64,000 bases of DNA from Myxococcota bacterium (GTDB lineage: Bacteria > Myxococcota_A > UBA796), in NCBI GenBank assembly GCA_029251165.1, contig JAQXDW010000005.1:1-64000 (forward strand). Direction: 5' to 3'. The number at the start of each line of letters is the position of its first letter. Position 1 is the first letter of the stretch. Below are positions 54,133-62,541 of this stretch, one piece after another. The notes below the pieces were generated by a model. The model was not told the DNA's origin and made no database searches. It saw only the letters and a list, made by a program, of their open reading frames with translations. A program made the translations under genes and the position numbers.

Positions 54133-54230
54133 CGGCTTCTCCTCGGTGTAATGGCACTTAGCCTGAGCATGGGCGGTGACCCTGTGGGTGTGATGCTTTT
54201 ACGGCGGAGAGGGCAGAGTCTGCCGTAGAC

Positions 54231-54245
54231 GTTAACCAACCGGCT
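54231..54245 (+). promoter_or_regulatory. Putative leaderless -10 box of the adenosine deaminase gene (GTTAAC)
   Basis: GTTAACCAACCGGCT directly precedes the ATG at 54246, with no ribosome-binding site. Confidence 0.38.
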
Positions 54246-55457
54246 ATGCCGACCATCCCCGACGCGCTCATTCGGGCGCTTCCCAAGACCGATCTGCACC
54301 TGCACCTCGACGGCTCGATGCGGGAGTCCACCATCATCGAGCTGGCAAAGGCGCAGAATGTCGCTCTGCCCAGCTACACCGTCGATGGACTCAACGCGCT
54401 GGTCTTCAAGCCGACGTACGCCAACCTCGGTGAGTACCTCACGGGCTTCTCCTACACCGGCGCCGTGCTCCAGGATGCAGAGTCGCTGGAGCGCGCGGCG
54501 CTGGAGCTGGCGGAGGACAACATCGCGGAGGGCGTGCGCTACATCGAGGTGCGGTTCGCGCCCCAGCTGCACATGCACCACGGGCTGTCCTTCGACGCGG
54601 TGCTGCTGGCCGTCCACCGGGGGCTGTCCGCTGCGATGGCGGCCCACGAGCGCTCTGACGCTGTCGTGGTGAACGGGGAGCCGCCGTTTCGCTTCGGGAT
54701 CATCGTCTGTGCGCTGCGGATGTTCACCGCGTCGTTCTCGGCCTGGTACAAGCAGCTCCTTGTGCTGCTGGAGAACACTCCGGTCAGCCAGGTCTACAGC
54801 ATGGCCTCGCTGGAGCTGGCCCGGGCGGCGATCCGCTGCCGGGACACCCACGGCGTTCCGATCGTCGGCTTCGATCTCGCAGGCCAGGAAGACGGCTATC
54901 CTGCCCGTGCCCATCGCGATGCCTATGACTTTGCCCACCAGCACTTCCTCAAGAAGACGGTCCATGCCGGCGAGGCATACGGCCCGGAGAGCATCTTCGA
55001 GGCGATCACCTTGCTCAACGCAGATCGAATCGGCCATGGCTACCACCTGTTCTCCACGGACATGTGCAGCGAGGACGTCGCGAGTCCGGAGGACTACGTG
55101 CAGCGGCTGGGGCAGTACATCGCGGATCGTCGGGTGACGGTGGAGGTCTGCATCACCTCGAACCTTCAGACCAACCCGTCCATCGGAAGCGTCGAGAACC
55201 ACGTGCTCGGCCGGATGCTCAAGGAGCGCCTCTCCGCCACGCTGTGTACGGACAACCGACTGGTCAGCCACACCACGCTCTCGCGAGAGGTTCGGCTGGC
55301 CGTCGATGCCTTCGATCTTTCCCTCAAGCAGCTCCGCAACACCATCATCTATGGCTTCAAGCGCAGCTTCTACCCGGGGACGTACATCGAGAAGCGCCGG
55401 TATGTCCGGCAGATCATTGACTACTACGATCGGGTGTCCGGCGAGCATCACGCCTGA
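54246..55457 (+). CDS. add: Adenosine deaminase
   Basis: Deaminates adenosine to inosine in purine salvage. The 403 residues contain metal ligands H18 and H20 in KTDLHLHLDGSM, the catalytic block KTVHAGEAYGPESIFEAI, the second histidine region RIGHGYHLFS and the final aspartate in LCTDNRLVSHT, where the usual NTDDP is changed. It is slightly longer than bacterial relatives, and some family members act on other nucleosides or adenine, so substrate should be read as likely adenosine. Confidence 0.85.
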   Translation: MPTIPDALIRALPKTDLHLHLDGSMRESTIIELAKAQNVALPSYTVDGLNALVFKPTYANLGEYLTGFSYTGAVLQDAESLERAALELAEDNIAEGVRYIEVRFAPQLHMHHGLSFDAVLLAVHRGLSAAMAAHERSDAVVVNGEPPFRFGIIVCALRMFTASFSAWYKQLLVLLENTPVSQVYSMASLELARAAIRCRDTHGVPIVGFDLAGQEDGYPARAHRDAYDFAHQHFLKKTVHAGEAYGPESIFEAITLLNADRIGHGYHLFSTDMCSEDVASPEDYVQRLGQYIADRRVTVEVCITSNLQTNPSIGSVENHVLGRMLKERLSATLCTDNRLVSHTTLSREVRLAVDAFDLSLKQLRNTIIYGFKRSFYPGTYIEKRRYVRQIIDYYDRVSGEHHA

Positions 55458-55515
55458 GCCTCTGACGCTGCGCGGAGAGATCGGTTCCGTGTTGTGTCTG
55501 GTGGCGTTGGGGCGG

Positions 55516-55953
55516 TCAGCGGGCCTCAATGAGCGCCTTGACTTTTGCGTGGTCCTGCTCGGCTTGCTTGCGGATTGGACGCTGCGCAGCCTTCGCGCCG
55601 AGCCTGCCGAGCAGGCGTCCGAGGTCGATGGTTGTCTCGACGTCGACCCGAGTGGTGCCACCAACGGCTGTGAAGACGGTCTCGATGGTGTACTTCGCCG
55701 GTCCTGCTGTGATCGCCTCGGCAAACCGGCGATCCTTCTCGAAGGCCGTATACGCCCCTGAGGTCTCCTGCTTCAGTCCGATCGCCTTGCGGGTGATCGC
55801 GTATGTCGTTCCCACTCCCACCGGTCCAGTAGATGTGCGGCGGTAAGACACGATCCCGCTCTGCCAGGCGGGGATGTTGTCGGGGTTGGCCCAGTAGTCG
55901 AAGACCTCTGCGAGGGGGCGGCGGATGGTCTGGCTGAGCGAGAAATGAATCAT
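55516..55953 (-). CDS. SRPBCC-family (START-like) protein
   Basis: The 145-residue protein starts MIHFSLSQTIRRPLAEVFDY and has the SRPBCC pattern: early WANPDNIPAWQSGIVSYRR, central GVGTTYAITRK and TIETVFTAVGGTTRVDVET, then a C-terminal helix. Such domains bind hydrophobic ligands. GGAGGG lies upstream of the ATG at 55953; the ATG at 55977 is less likely. It follows the histidine kinase gene closely (about 40 nt) and could be the end of that unit. Confidence 0.8.
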   Translation of the reverse strand: MIHFSLSQTIRRPLAEVFDYWANPDNIPAWQSGIVSYRRTSTGPVGVGTTYAITRKAIGLKQETSGAYTAFEKDRRFAEAITAGPAKYTIETVFTAVGGTTRVDVETTIDLGRLLGRLGAKAAQRPIRKQAEQDHAKVKALIEAR

Positions 55954-55992
55954 AAAGACCCTCCAATCTCCAGGCACCGTATCATCGCCTCT

Positions 55993-56889
55993 TCAGGCGT
56001 GACCGTCACAGGAGATTGGCAACTCCACCACGAACCGGGTGCCCTCGCCGAGGTTGCTCGCCACGGTGATGCTGCCCCCCATTCTCTGGCAGAGCTGCGC
56101 GCTCACACTCAGCCCCAGTCCGACCCCGTCGGTGTCTCCAGACTCTCGGACCTGATAGAACGCCTCGAAGATATAGAGCTGCTCTCCGGGCGGAATCCCG
56201 ATGCCGTTGTCTTCGACAATGAACTGTATTCGATCTGCTCCGCTGCGCTGGATTTTCAGCAGGATGTTGCCGTTCTTCGTGAACTTTATGGCATTTCCGA
56301 GGAGGTTGAGCAGGATCTGACGCAGCCGGAGTCGATCGACATGGATGGTTAGGTCGGGTTTGCAGTGCTGGATGAACAGTTTGTTGTTCTTGCGGCTGGC
56401 CAGGGGCTCAATGAACTGCCCGACGCCAGTGAGCAGCTCTCGGGTGCTGGCGGTCTCGCAGGCCAGATCGAGCTGACCGGTCTCGATACGAGAGAGGTTC
56501 AGGATCGACTCAATCAGCCCCAGCAGGTGGTGTCCAGCGCGCTTGATCTCTCGAACGTCCTGGAGAACGGCAGGCTCCTTCGCGAGGATGGGCTCGTCGA
56601 CCAGCAGATCGCTGTAGGCAAGGATCGCATTGAGGGGCGTGCGGAGCTCGTGGCTCATCGTGGCGAGGAATTTACTCTTGGCTTGGCTGGCCTGCTGGGC
56701 TGCGTGCTCAGACTCCTGGAGTCGGATCTCGTTGGCCTGAAACTCCGTGATCAGCTGTCGAAGGAAGCCCTGCGTTCGCTCGCGATAGTCCTCCATCTCT
56801 CGCAGGTTCTTCTTCGTCCGCTCAAGCTTCTTCCGAAGGATGCGATTCTCGCGCTCCAGTGCATCGCGCTCCAGTGCATCGCGGCTCAC
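55993..56889 (-). CDS. Soluble sensor histidine kinase
   Basis: A 298-residue HisKA-HATPase kinase with no membrane span. The N-terminus is a coiled coil (residues about 1-70), then phospho-acceptor H80 in KFLATMSHELRTPLNAIL, N-box NLLGNAIKFTK, G1 box DNGIGIPPGE, and G2 DGVGLGLSV. It starts with GTG overlapping the FIST gene stop (GTGA). With no own sensory domain, it probably takes its signal from the FIST protein encoded just before it, and may pass phosphate to the response regulator of the same operon. Confidence 0.9.
   Translation of the reverse strand: MSRDALERDALERENRILRKKLERTKKNLREMEDYRERTQGFLRQLITEFQANEIRLQESEHAAQQASQAKSKFLATMSHELRTPLNAILAYSDLLVDEPILAKEPAVLQDVREIKRAGHHLLGLIESILNLSRIETGQLDLACETASTRELLTGVGQFIEPLASRKNNKLFIQHCKPDLTIHVDRLRLRQILLNLLGNAIKFTKNGNILLKIQRSGADRIQFIVEDNGIGIPPGEQLYIFEAFYQVRESGDTDGVGLGLSVSAQLCQRMGGSITVASNLGEGTRFVVELPISCDGHA
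56851..56880 (-). repeat. Perfect 15 bp tandem duplication at the kinase gene start
   Basis: Two exact copies of GCGCTCCAGTGCATC (56851-56865 and 56866-56880) encode RDALE twice at the very N-terminus of the histidine kinase. It is an in-frame duplication that lengthens the coiled coil. Confidence 0.8.
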
Positions 56890-58034
56890 GCGGTCTCTGC
56901 GAGGAGGATGGTGATGAAGGTCTCGTTGTGAAATTGCGCAGCCTCTCCATGCTGGGCCGGGGCGATCTCACCGTAGCTGTAGAACCCACCAATGGGAACT
57001 GGAGGAGCGGCCTGCCTGAGGACCTCGATTTCCTGGAATGTGCGTGTGCCCAAGACCATGCGCCGGGCCGCACAGCTGAACACCAGGATGCCATCTGGAT
57101 GCTGATCCTGCACCGAAGACAGCGCGGAGTGAATGCTCTCAGTACAGGCCTCGATGATGGCACTCCGGCTGGCCTCTGCGATGCGAACGCTGGCTCCCAC
57201 CGGAATGTCTCCAGCGAACTGGATCGCGCCACCCTCCAGGGGCATCATCGGAGAGCGAATGTAGGCGGTCTGTCGATCGGCTTCGTAGACCACCAGCGGG
57301 TACTCTGGATTCAGCGTGATCTGGTCGCCGAAGTAGTTCTGGTAGAACGCCACCGCGGTCTGATTGCCGATTCGACGAACGATGTGGCCAGTGGCTTCAG
57401 TGACCTGGACGCGCTGGCCGACCGCCTTCCAGCCGGAGCCCTGTCCGATGCCCACTGACAGGGGGCCGTAGAACAACAGCAGCGGAACCGTGTCTTGGAC
57501 GACCTCTCCATTAAACAGCTGCCAGCACTCTTTGTACTGGTGCTGATCGGCGGCCATCCCACCCACCAGGGGTACGGTGCTCCCCAGTCTCTCCAGCAGC
57601 GCGGTGGTGACTGTGCTCCCGCTGGAGGAGAGGCCATCGGGCAGAGTGATGCAGAGGCTTGGAGTGGGGTCTCCGGGCTCGGTGGCCATGTCGATCGCTT
57701 TCTGGACCGCGGCGAAAGGGTCTGCGCTGAGGTTGCGACCGAGCCCGGCTCGGATGGTGATCTGCTCGCTGGCGAACAGGATGAGGACCACGGAGTCTTC
57801 GTGGAAGCCGGTGTCGCCAGAGAGCTCTCCGTCGGTGGTGCAGCCGATGAGGGCCACTCCCTCAAACTCCTCGTAGAGTCGTGCGATCAGTGCTGCGTGG
57901 TCGAAGTCCAGCGCGGTGTAGAGCAGCCCGGCAGAGGGGCGCATGCCATCGAGCTTCTCTCGGGCGATGCGGATCAGCTCCTCAGCGGCATGCGCGGTGT
58001 CTGGGTCGAGGGTGTGTGCAATGGCCAGCTTCAT
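56886..58034 (-). CDS. FIST-domain sensor protein
   Basis: The 382-residue soluble protein has the FIST_N and FIST_C pattern: VALIGCTTDGELSGDTG, SLCITLPDGLSSSGSTVTTAL and VPLVGGMAADQHQYKECWQ in the first half, then MPLEGGAIQFAGDIPVGAS and GILVFSCAARRMVLG, ending PIGGFYSYGEIAPA. FIST domains are thought to sense small ligands, perhaps amino acids, in signalling proteins. It overlaps both neighbours by 4 nt, in the order response regulator - FIST - kinase. Confidence 0.88.
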   Translation of the reverse strand: MKLAIAHTLDPDTAHAAEELIRIAREKLDGMRPSAGLLYTALDFDHAALIARLYEEFEGVALIGCTTDGELSGDTGFHEDSVVLILFASEQITIRAGLGRNLSADPFAAVQKAIDMATEPGDPTPSLCITLPDGLSSSGSTVTTALLERLGSTVPLVGGMAADQHQYKECWQLFNGEVVQDTVPLLLFYGPLSVGIGQGSGWKAVGQRVQVTEATGHIVRRIGNQTAVAFYQNYFGDQITLNPEYPLVVYEADRQTAYIRSPMMPLEGGAIQFAGDIPVGASVRIAEASRSAIIEACTESIHSALSSVQDQHPDGILVFSCAARRMVLGTRTFQEIEVLRQAAPPVPIGGFYSYGEIAPAQHGEAAQFHNETFITILLAETA

Positions 58035-58438
58035 GACGAACCTCGGGACGAGCAGTGCTCCAAGATCGCCTCACCGAGCTGACGAAAGTTGACCGGCTTT
58101 GAGAAGAATAGATTGCATCCGGCCTCAAAGCACCGCTGCCGATCTCGCGCCATGGCGTGTGCGGTGACTGCGATGATGAACAGTGACTTGCCAGCCGGAT
58201 CGGCACGGAGGCGACGTGCGACCTCCCAGCCATCCATGACCGGCATGCCCATGTCCAGGAGGATCACATCGGGCTGCAGACGCAGTGCTTCTGACAGTCC
58301 GATTCCACCATCCGTAGCGGTGAACAGTGTGAATCCAAAACGATCCATCCACCGCTTGATGATTCGAAGATTGGCTGGATTGTCTTCGATTGCAAGGACG
58401 GTGAGGTCGGAAGGTTGAGCATTATCTGTGGAGTTCAT
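58031..58438 (-). CDS. Stand-alone response regulator receiver protein
   Basis: A 135-residue CheY-like receiver domain. The acidic pocket is VLAIEDNPANLR, the phospho-acceptor is D62 in VILLDMGMPVMDGWE, the conserved Thr/Ala region is IIAVTAHAMARD and the lysine lies in LFFSKPVNFRQL. There is no output domain, so it works by protein contact. It heads the operon with the FIST and kinase genes (ATGA overlap) and lies about 98 nt after the RNA-repair gene. Confidence 0.9.
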   Translation of the reverse strand: MNSTDNAQPSDLTVLAIEDNPANLRIIKRWMDRFGFTLFTATDGGIGLSEALRLQPDVILLDMGMPVMDGWEVARRLRADPAGKSLFIIAVTAHAMARDRQRCFEAGCNLFFSKPVNFRQLGEAILEHCSSRGSS

Positions 58439-58536
58439 TGCTCGCCTGAGTTGTGTCAGTTTTCATTGGAGTGATGGCCGCTGACTGCTCAACATCTTTC
58501 CGTGACTCTCTGGGAATGTCTGCAGTTATTGCTCCG

Positions 58537-61059
58537 TTAATCCGACTCCAGACCGACCGCCCTTGCTGCTGCTCTCTGCAGCGCTCCTGGAGTCGCAGTC
58601 ATCACAAGTTTAATCCTTAGATCGTGCTCGGTTAGTTCCGACAGCTTGTCGGCACTAGAGAGGGCTGCGGCCAGCAAATTATCTGCGGTTGTCTGCTTGA
58701 TGGTCGCTGCCCGGGCGAGACTGTTCAGTGCGTTACGGAATCCGAGCGCCTCTGGGGAGGGCTTGGTGGGGGCAATCTCTTCAGCGGGTGGCTGCTCCAG
58801 CCCTTCCTGAAACGCCCGCCTCACTGAGATGAGATCCTGCTCCAGCAGCGAAGAGGATTGTCGGGAGGCCCAGTCATAGAACGCCTTGATCCGACCCTGG
58901 GAGACGTCTCGACCCAGCGGCTTGTTCGAGCGGCGGGTCGAGAGGATGCGATTCTTGAGCGAGCGCATCGACTTCCAGTGGTCGTAGTAGTCTGCCTTGA
59001 TCTTGACCTGGAAGCCCGTAGCGTCGTCGATAACGAAGCCCTCCACCCACTGCCCTGAGAGCCGATATCCAGTCTCGCGAGACTTCTTCAGCCAGCCCTC
59101 CAGAGCGGTCCAGTCGCTGAAGGTTCCCATCTTCCCCTTGACCTCGAGTCCCATCCAGCGCCCCACTGCGTGCAGGGTGTGCTCCGGAGCGGTCTGGAAG
59201 CGCTCAGCACGACGGATGATGTCGAGCAGGACGATCTTGGGACGGTCGTACGCGATGATGTGGGGATCGTTGCTGGGGTCGATGACCTCGAAGGCCATCG
59301 CGGCGTGGGCATCGCGGAGGTAGCGACGCAGCTTCTCACGGTCTCCCGTGCTGACGGTGGCATCGAAGATGTCCTGGAACCACTGGGCAAAGGTCGAGTC
59401 GGGGGTGGACTTGGAGCAGAACAAGAGCTCATCGGCCTTTGTGTCGAATCCGAGAATACCGAGGAATCCGTTGTCTTTTCGCCAGACATTGACTGGGAAT
59501 TTCAGGTGCTTCTTGAGGTGCTGCGGGCGGGTCTCCGGGCGCTCGCCGAGGTTGAAGAACTTGTCGTAGGAGCGGGCGACGATCTCGCGGTCAATGTTGT
59601 TGATGAACAGCCCGCGTGCGGTGGTGTTCAGCGCGTCCCACTCCCGCCGGTAGAAGGCGTCTCGGGTGAAGTTCAGCGACGAGATCCAGGGCCGGCTCTC
59701 CGGGATCTTCTCGCCGATGAGCGGATGGGCACGCAGGGCATCGAGGGTGGCCTGAGACATCTCGGGGCGGTCGGGCTGGTCGGGGCCGACCCACGGCGGC
59801 ATCCGCGGTCGCTCCTCGGCGCGCAGCGTCTCCTGTGCGACCCGCTGTCCGAGCTGACGGAACACGGTGTTTCTGATCTCGACGGGTGTGAAGCCCGTGT
59901 CATCGAGCATCACGATGCGCAGCGCCCCGCCGTGCTCCACTCCACCCTCCAGGTTGAAGGTCCGTGTGTCGGCGTGGATGGGGAGCCCCTTGGGGTTGCG
60001 GTGGCCGTGCACCTGGACCCATCCTCTCGGGGCGTTGTCGTTGAACCGCGCGCCGACTGGATCGGTGTAGGCGCCGGTACCCAGGGCGTACTGACGGGTT
60101 GAGATCCGCTCGGGGAAGGTCGGAACGTTCGCCAGTCCGGCGTGCGTGACCATCACCTTCTGGTCGCCCCAGGTGTAGAAGGTGGCATCGACCAGGCGCT
60201 CACAGAACGACCCGACCTCGGCGGGGGTGATGCCGGCCGCGATGAGCTGCGGCACGGTGCGTGCGTTGAATTCTCGGCTGTCTACCGACTCGCCGTGGGA
60301 CCAGTCGTTGAGGAAGTCCTCATGGTTTCCCCAGTGGACGCGTACGTTGGCGCGGCGGCTCAGCGCCATCACCCGCCGCAGCGTCACCCCGTTCTCCAGG
60401 CCGCGATCGCAGATGTCACCGACGAGCAGGTAGAGGATGTCTCGCGAGAACGGATGCTGCTCGAAGAATCGCTTCAGCGGCGCATCGCATCCCTGGAGAT
60501 CGCCGATGTGACAGACCGCCCGATACTGCGTGGTGTCCAGCAGCGGCTCAGACAGCCACCCGGCGATCTGCGCGGCGTGTGTGCCCTCCGGCGACCACAT
60601 GACCCGCAGTGCTGCGTCAGGCACTGTGCCGCTCTGGGTCGCTCTCCAGGTCCGCTCCACGGCCTCCTCGGGCACCACCTGGTAGTCTGGACGGCTCCTG
60701 TTTCGCTCCAGCACAAGCTCCAGCGGCATGCTCGAGAAGTCGATGACCGCGACCGCATAGCGGTAGCGCGCGGCGAGCTGCATGTAGCGCTTGAAGTCGC
60801 CCCGGGTGCGGTGAGTGGCGTCGACTGCCAGCAGCTCGCCCCTGGACATGCGCTCCGCCAGCACCGCTTGGAATTGCCCCCATACCCGCTGCTCGTACTG
60901 CTGAGAGGTGGTGAGCGCGCCATGTGCAGACATGATCGGACCAGCGAGGGTTCGCCGGATGGTGTCTGGGCAGAGGATGTGGCCGCTGAGGTTGAGCTGG
61001 TGGAGGAAGGTTGACTTTCCGGCGCCTTGGGCACCACGGGTAATGAGGAGCTTTCGCAT
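58537..61059 (-). CDS. Kinase-phosphatase-RNA ligase (Pnkp-like RNA repair enzyme)
   Basis: The 840-residue protein joins three catalytic modules. The first is a P-loop polynucleotide kinase (G9-S16 in TRGAQGAGKSTF, then CPDTIRRTLAG). The second is a calcineurin-like phosphatase (HIGDLQGC, VGDICDRG, VHWGNHEDF, VHGHRNPKG). The third is a nucleotidyltransferase ligase (ARSYDKFFNLGERPE and K528 in VWRKDNGFLGIL, the adenylated-lysine motif). The order matches bacterial Pnkp, which repairs RNA cut with 2',3'-cyclic phosphate ends, but the ligase part looks closer to the T4 Rnl1 type. No Hen1 methyltransferase gene is adjacent. It is predicted to act on nuclease-cut tRNA. Confidence 0.85.
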   Translation of the reverse strand: MRKLLITRGAQGAGKSTFLHQLNLSGHILCPDTIRRTLAGPIMSAHGALTTSQQYEQRVWGQFQAVLAERMSRGELLAVDATHRTRGDFKRYMQLAARYRYAVAVIDFSSMPLELVLERNRSRPDYQVVPEEAVERTWRATQSGTVPDAALRVMWSPEGTHAAQIAGWLSEPLLDTTQYRAVCHIGDLQGCDAPLKRFFEQHPFSRDILYLLVGDICDRGLENGVTLRRVMALSRRANVRVHWGNHEDFLNDWSHGESVDSREFNARTVPQLIAAGITPAEVGSFCERLVDATFYTWGDQKVMVTHAGLANVPTFPERISTRQYALGTGAYTDPVGARFNDNAPRGWVQVHGHRNPKGLPIHADTRTFNLEGGVEHGGALRIVMLDDTGFTPVEIRNTVFRQLGQRVAQETLRAEERPRMPPWVGPDQPDRPEMSQATLDALRAHPLIGEKIPESRPWISSLNFTRDAFYRREWDALNTTARGLFINNIDREIVARSYDKFFNLGERPETRPQHLKKHLKFPVNVWRKDNGFLGILGFDTKADELLFCSKSTPDSTFAQWFQDIFDATVSTGDREKLRRYLRDAHAAMAFEVIDPSNDPHIIAYDRPKIVLLDIIRRAERFQTAPEHTLHAVGRWMGLEVKGKMGTFSDWTALEGWLKKSRETGYRLSGQWVEGFVIDDATGFQVKIKADYYDHWKSMRSLKNRILSTRRSNKPLGRDVSQGRIKAFYDWASRQSSSLLEQDLISVRRAFQEGLEQPPAEEIAPTKPSPEALGFRNALNSLARAATIKQTTADNLLAAALSSADKLSELTEHDLRIKLVMTATPGALQRAAARAVGLESD

Positions 61060-61256
61060 TTGATTTTGGGGACGAGGGTTGAGGAGCTTTTACGAGCGAG
61101 CACGGACGACTGACCCTGCCAGCATATCCCCGGTAGCGCGAGCGCCTTTTCCCGGTGCGTCGTTGCGCTGATGTGACCGCTTCGGGGGACTGTGAGTGCC
61201 GGACTCGTGCTGCAGATCCGGAGGGCGCAGCGCGGGAGCGGAGGCTCCCGGAGACC

Positions 61257-62006
61257 TCAGCGTCGGCAGAACTGTCGCCAGCCCTCCTGCACGAGCGCGT
61301 CTGCATCCGCTTCCCAGCTCGGGCCGCCCAGCGCGATAGCGGCACCGACCTCCACTGGTTGGCCGTTGCAGAGCGTGTGGAGTGTCTGTTTGCTCCCGCC
61401 AGCGTCTCGGAGCATGAACCGGATTCGTGTCTGGAACCCGGTCTGACAGATGCGCCTCGGGAGGCCACCGCAGGTCGCCGCGGAGAACGGCTGCTGGATG
61501 TCTCGGGAGGCCACGAATTCGATCATCATGTGCCACAGCTTCTTCGAGGCGGTCTGCTGATCGTCAAAGTACTCGGCGCTCTTTACTCGAAGCGCTCGGT
61601 AGACGTCTCGCTCTTCTCCCGTCGCGACCTCTTGGAGCATCGCGCGGCCCTCTCGACCAAATGCATGTCCCAGACAGCGATCCTGGAACTGACCGGACTG
61701 TGCGCAGACCTGCCGGGCCTGATCGCCAGCTGCGGACATGCGGTCGCTGAGGAGAAAGAAGCACTCGTCTCGCCAGGTATCACCAGGGGGTAAGGCTCCG
61801 CAGACGGCGAGTCCGGCGTCGGTGTCGCTGTGCTCGATCAGCCAAGCTGCAGCCATCGCATGACACTCCCCCGCCAGCCAGGGATCTCCGATCGGCTCGC
61901 AGCGGGCCGGGTTGCCTGGATCGGCGGTCGCGGCGAGGTAGTGCTCGGCGTCAGTCGGTGTGTTGCAGGCGAGGAATAAGAGGAGCACACCCCTGGATAT
62001 CCTCAA
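61257..62006 (-). CDS. Cysteine-rich lipoprotein, function unknown
   Basis: The 249-residue product appears to start at a TTG codon at 62006 with no clear ribosome-binding site. It begins MRISRGVLLLFLACNTPTD, a good lipobox (FLAC). The mature part has many cysteines in short motifs (RCEPIGDPWLAGECHA, RDECFFLL, QVCAQSGQFQDRCLGH, ICQTGFQTR), giving a likely helical, disulphide-linked fold. No family recognised. It precedes the VOC-family gene in the opposite sense of transcription order and has no evident partner. Confidence 0.65.
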   Translation of the reverse strand: MRISRGVLLLFLACNTPTDAEHYLAATADPGNPARCEPIGDPWLAGECHAMAAAWLIEHSDTDAGLAVCGALPPGDTWRDECFFLLSDRMSAAGDQARQVCAQSGQFQDRCLGHAFGREGRAMLQEVATGEERDVYRALRVKSAEYFDDQQTASKKLWHMMIEFVASRDIQQPFSAATCGGLPRRICQTGFQTRIRFMLRDAGGSKQTLHTLCNGQPVEVGAAIALGGPSWEADADALVQEGWRQFCRR

Positions 62007-62085
62007 TGCAGTGCGTCGGTCACGTCATGTGCAGCCGACGTGCGGTGGTGGAGCGCCTCTGCGGTCGGGATGTGCGCAGCCGGGA

Positions 62086-62511
62086 CTACCAGCTGCCGCT
62101 GCTCGGCATGCTCACCCAGGGCTCTCGGGGGGGCAAGGGGGCTCCAGCCTGGAGGAGCTCAATGGAGATGGCATCGGGGCTGCGAACAAACGCCATCCGG
62201 CCATCACGCGGCGGGCGGAGGATGGTGACCCCGCCGTCCTGGAGGGTGTCGCAGGTGGCGTAGATGTCATCGACGGCGAACGCCAGGTGACCGAAATTGC
62301 GGCCTCCGGTGTAGGGCGCTTCTTGGTCCCAGTTGTAGGTCAGCTCGATCATCGCCGGGTCGTTCGCTGCTCCGGTAGACAGGAAGATCAGGCTAAATCG
62401 GCCTTTTTCGTAGTCTGATCGGCGGACAACCGTGAGACCGAGGAGATCGACGAAGAAGTGGAGCGCGTCGTCGAGGTCGCGGACACGAATCATGCTGTGG
62501 AGGAAGCGCAT
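62086..62511 (-). CDS. VOC-family glyoxalase-like protein
   Basis: The 141-residue protein has the vicinal oxygen chelate fold pattern of lactoylglutathione lyase: start [20 protein letters not shown], middle [19 protein letters not shown] and [19 protein letters not shown], end DAISIELLQ. Possible metal ligands are H5 and the glutamates in IELTYNW and IELLQ with the histidine of FGHLAF, as in glyoxalase I. Methylglyoxal detoxification is a fair guess. The ATG lacks a ribosome-binding site and has a GTTAAG box 14 nt upstream, divergent from the TPR-methyltransferase gene. Confidence 0.8.
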   Translation of the reverse strand: MRFLHSMIRVRDLDDALHFFVDLLGLTVVRRSDYEKGRFSLIFLSTGAANDPAMIELTYNWDQEAPYTGGRNFGHLAFAVDDIYATCDTLQDGGVTILRPPRDGRMAFVRSPDAISIELLQAGAPLPPREPWVSMPSSGSW

Positions 62512-62525
62512 GGGGGAGACTTAAC
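62512..62525 (-). promoter_or_regulatory. Putative leaderless -10 box (GTTAAG)
   Basis: GTTAAGTCTCCCCC directly precedes the ATG at 62511, with no ribosome-binding site. It lies back to back with the box of the rightward gene. Confidence 0.38.
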
Positions 62526-62527
62526 GC

Positions 62528-62541
62528 GGTATTCTGCCGGC
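62528..62541 (+). promoter_or_regulatory. Putative leaderless -10 box (TATTCT)
   Basis: GGTATTCTGCCGGC directly precedes the ATG at 62542. TATTCT (62530-62535) is a good -10 and ends 6 nt before the start, with no ribosome-binding site. Confidence 0.45.
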
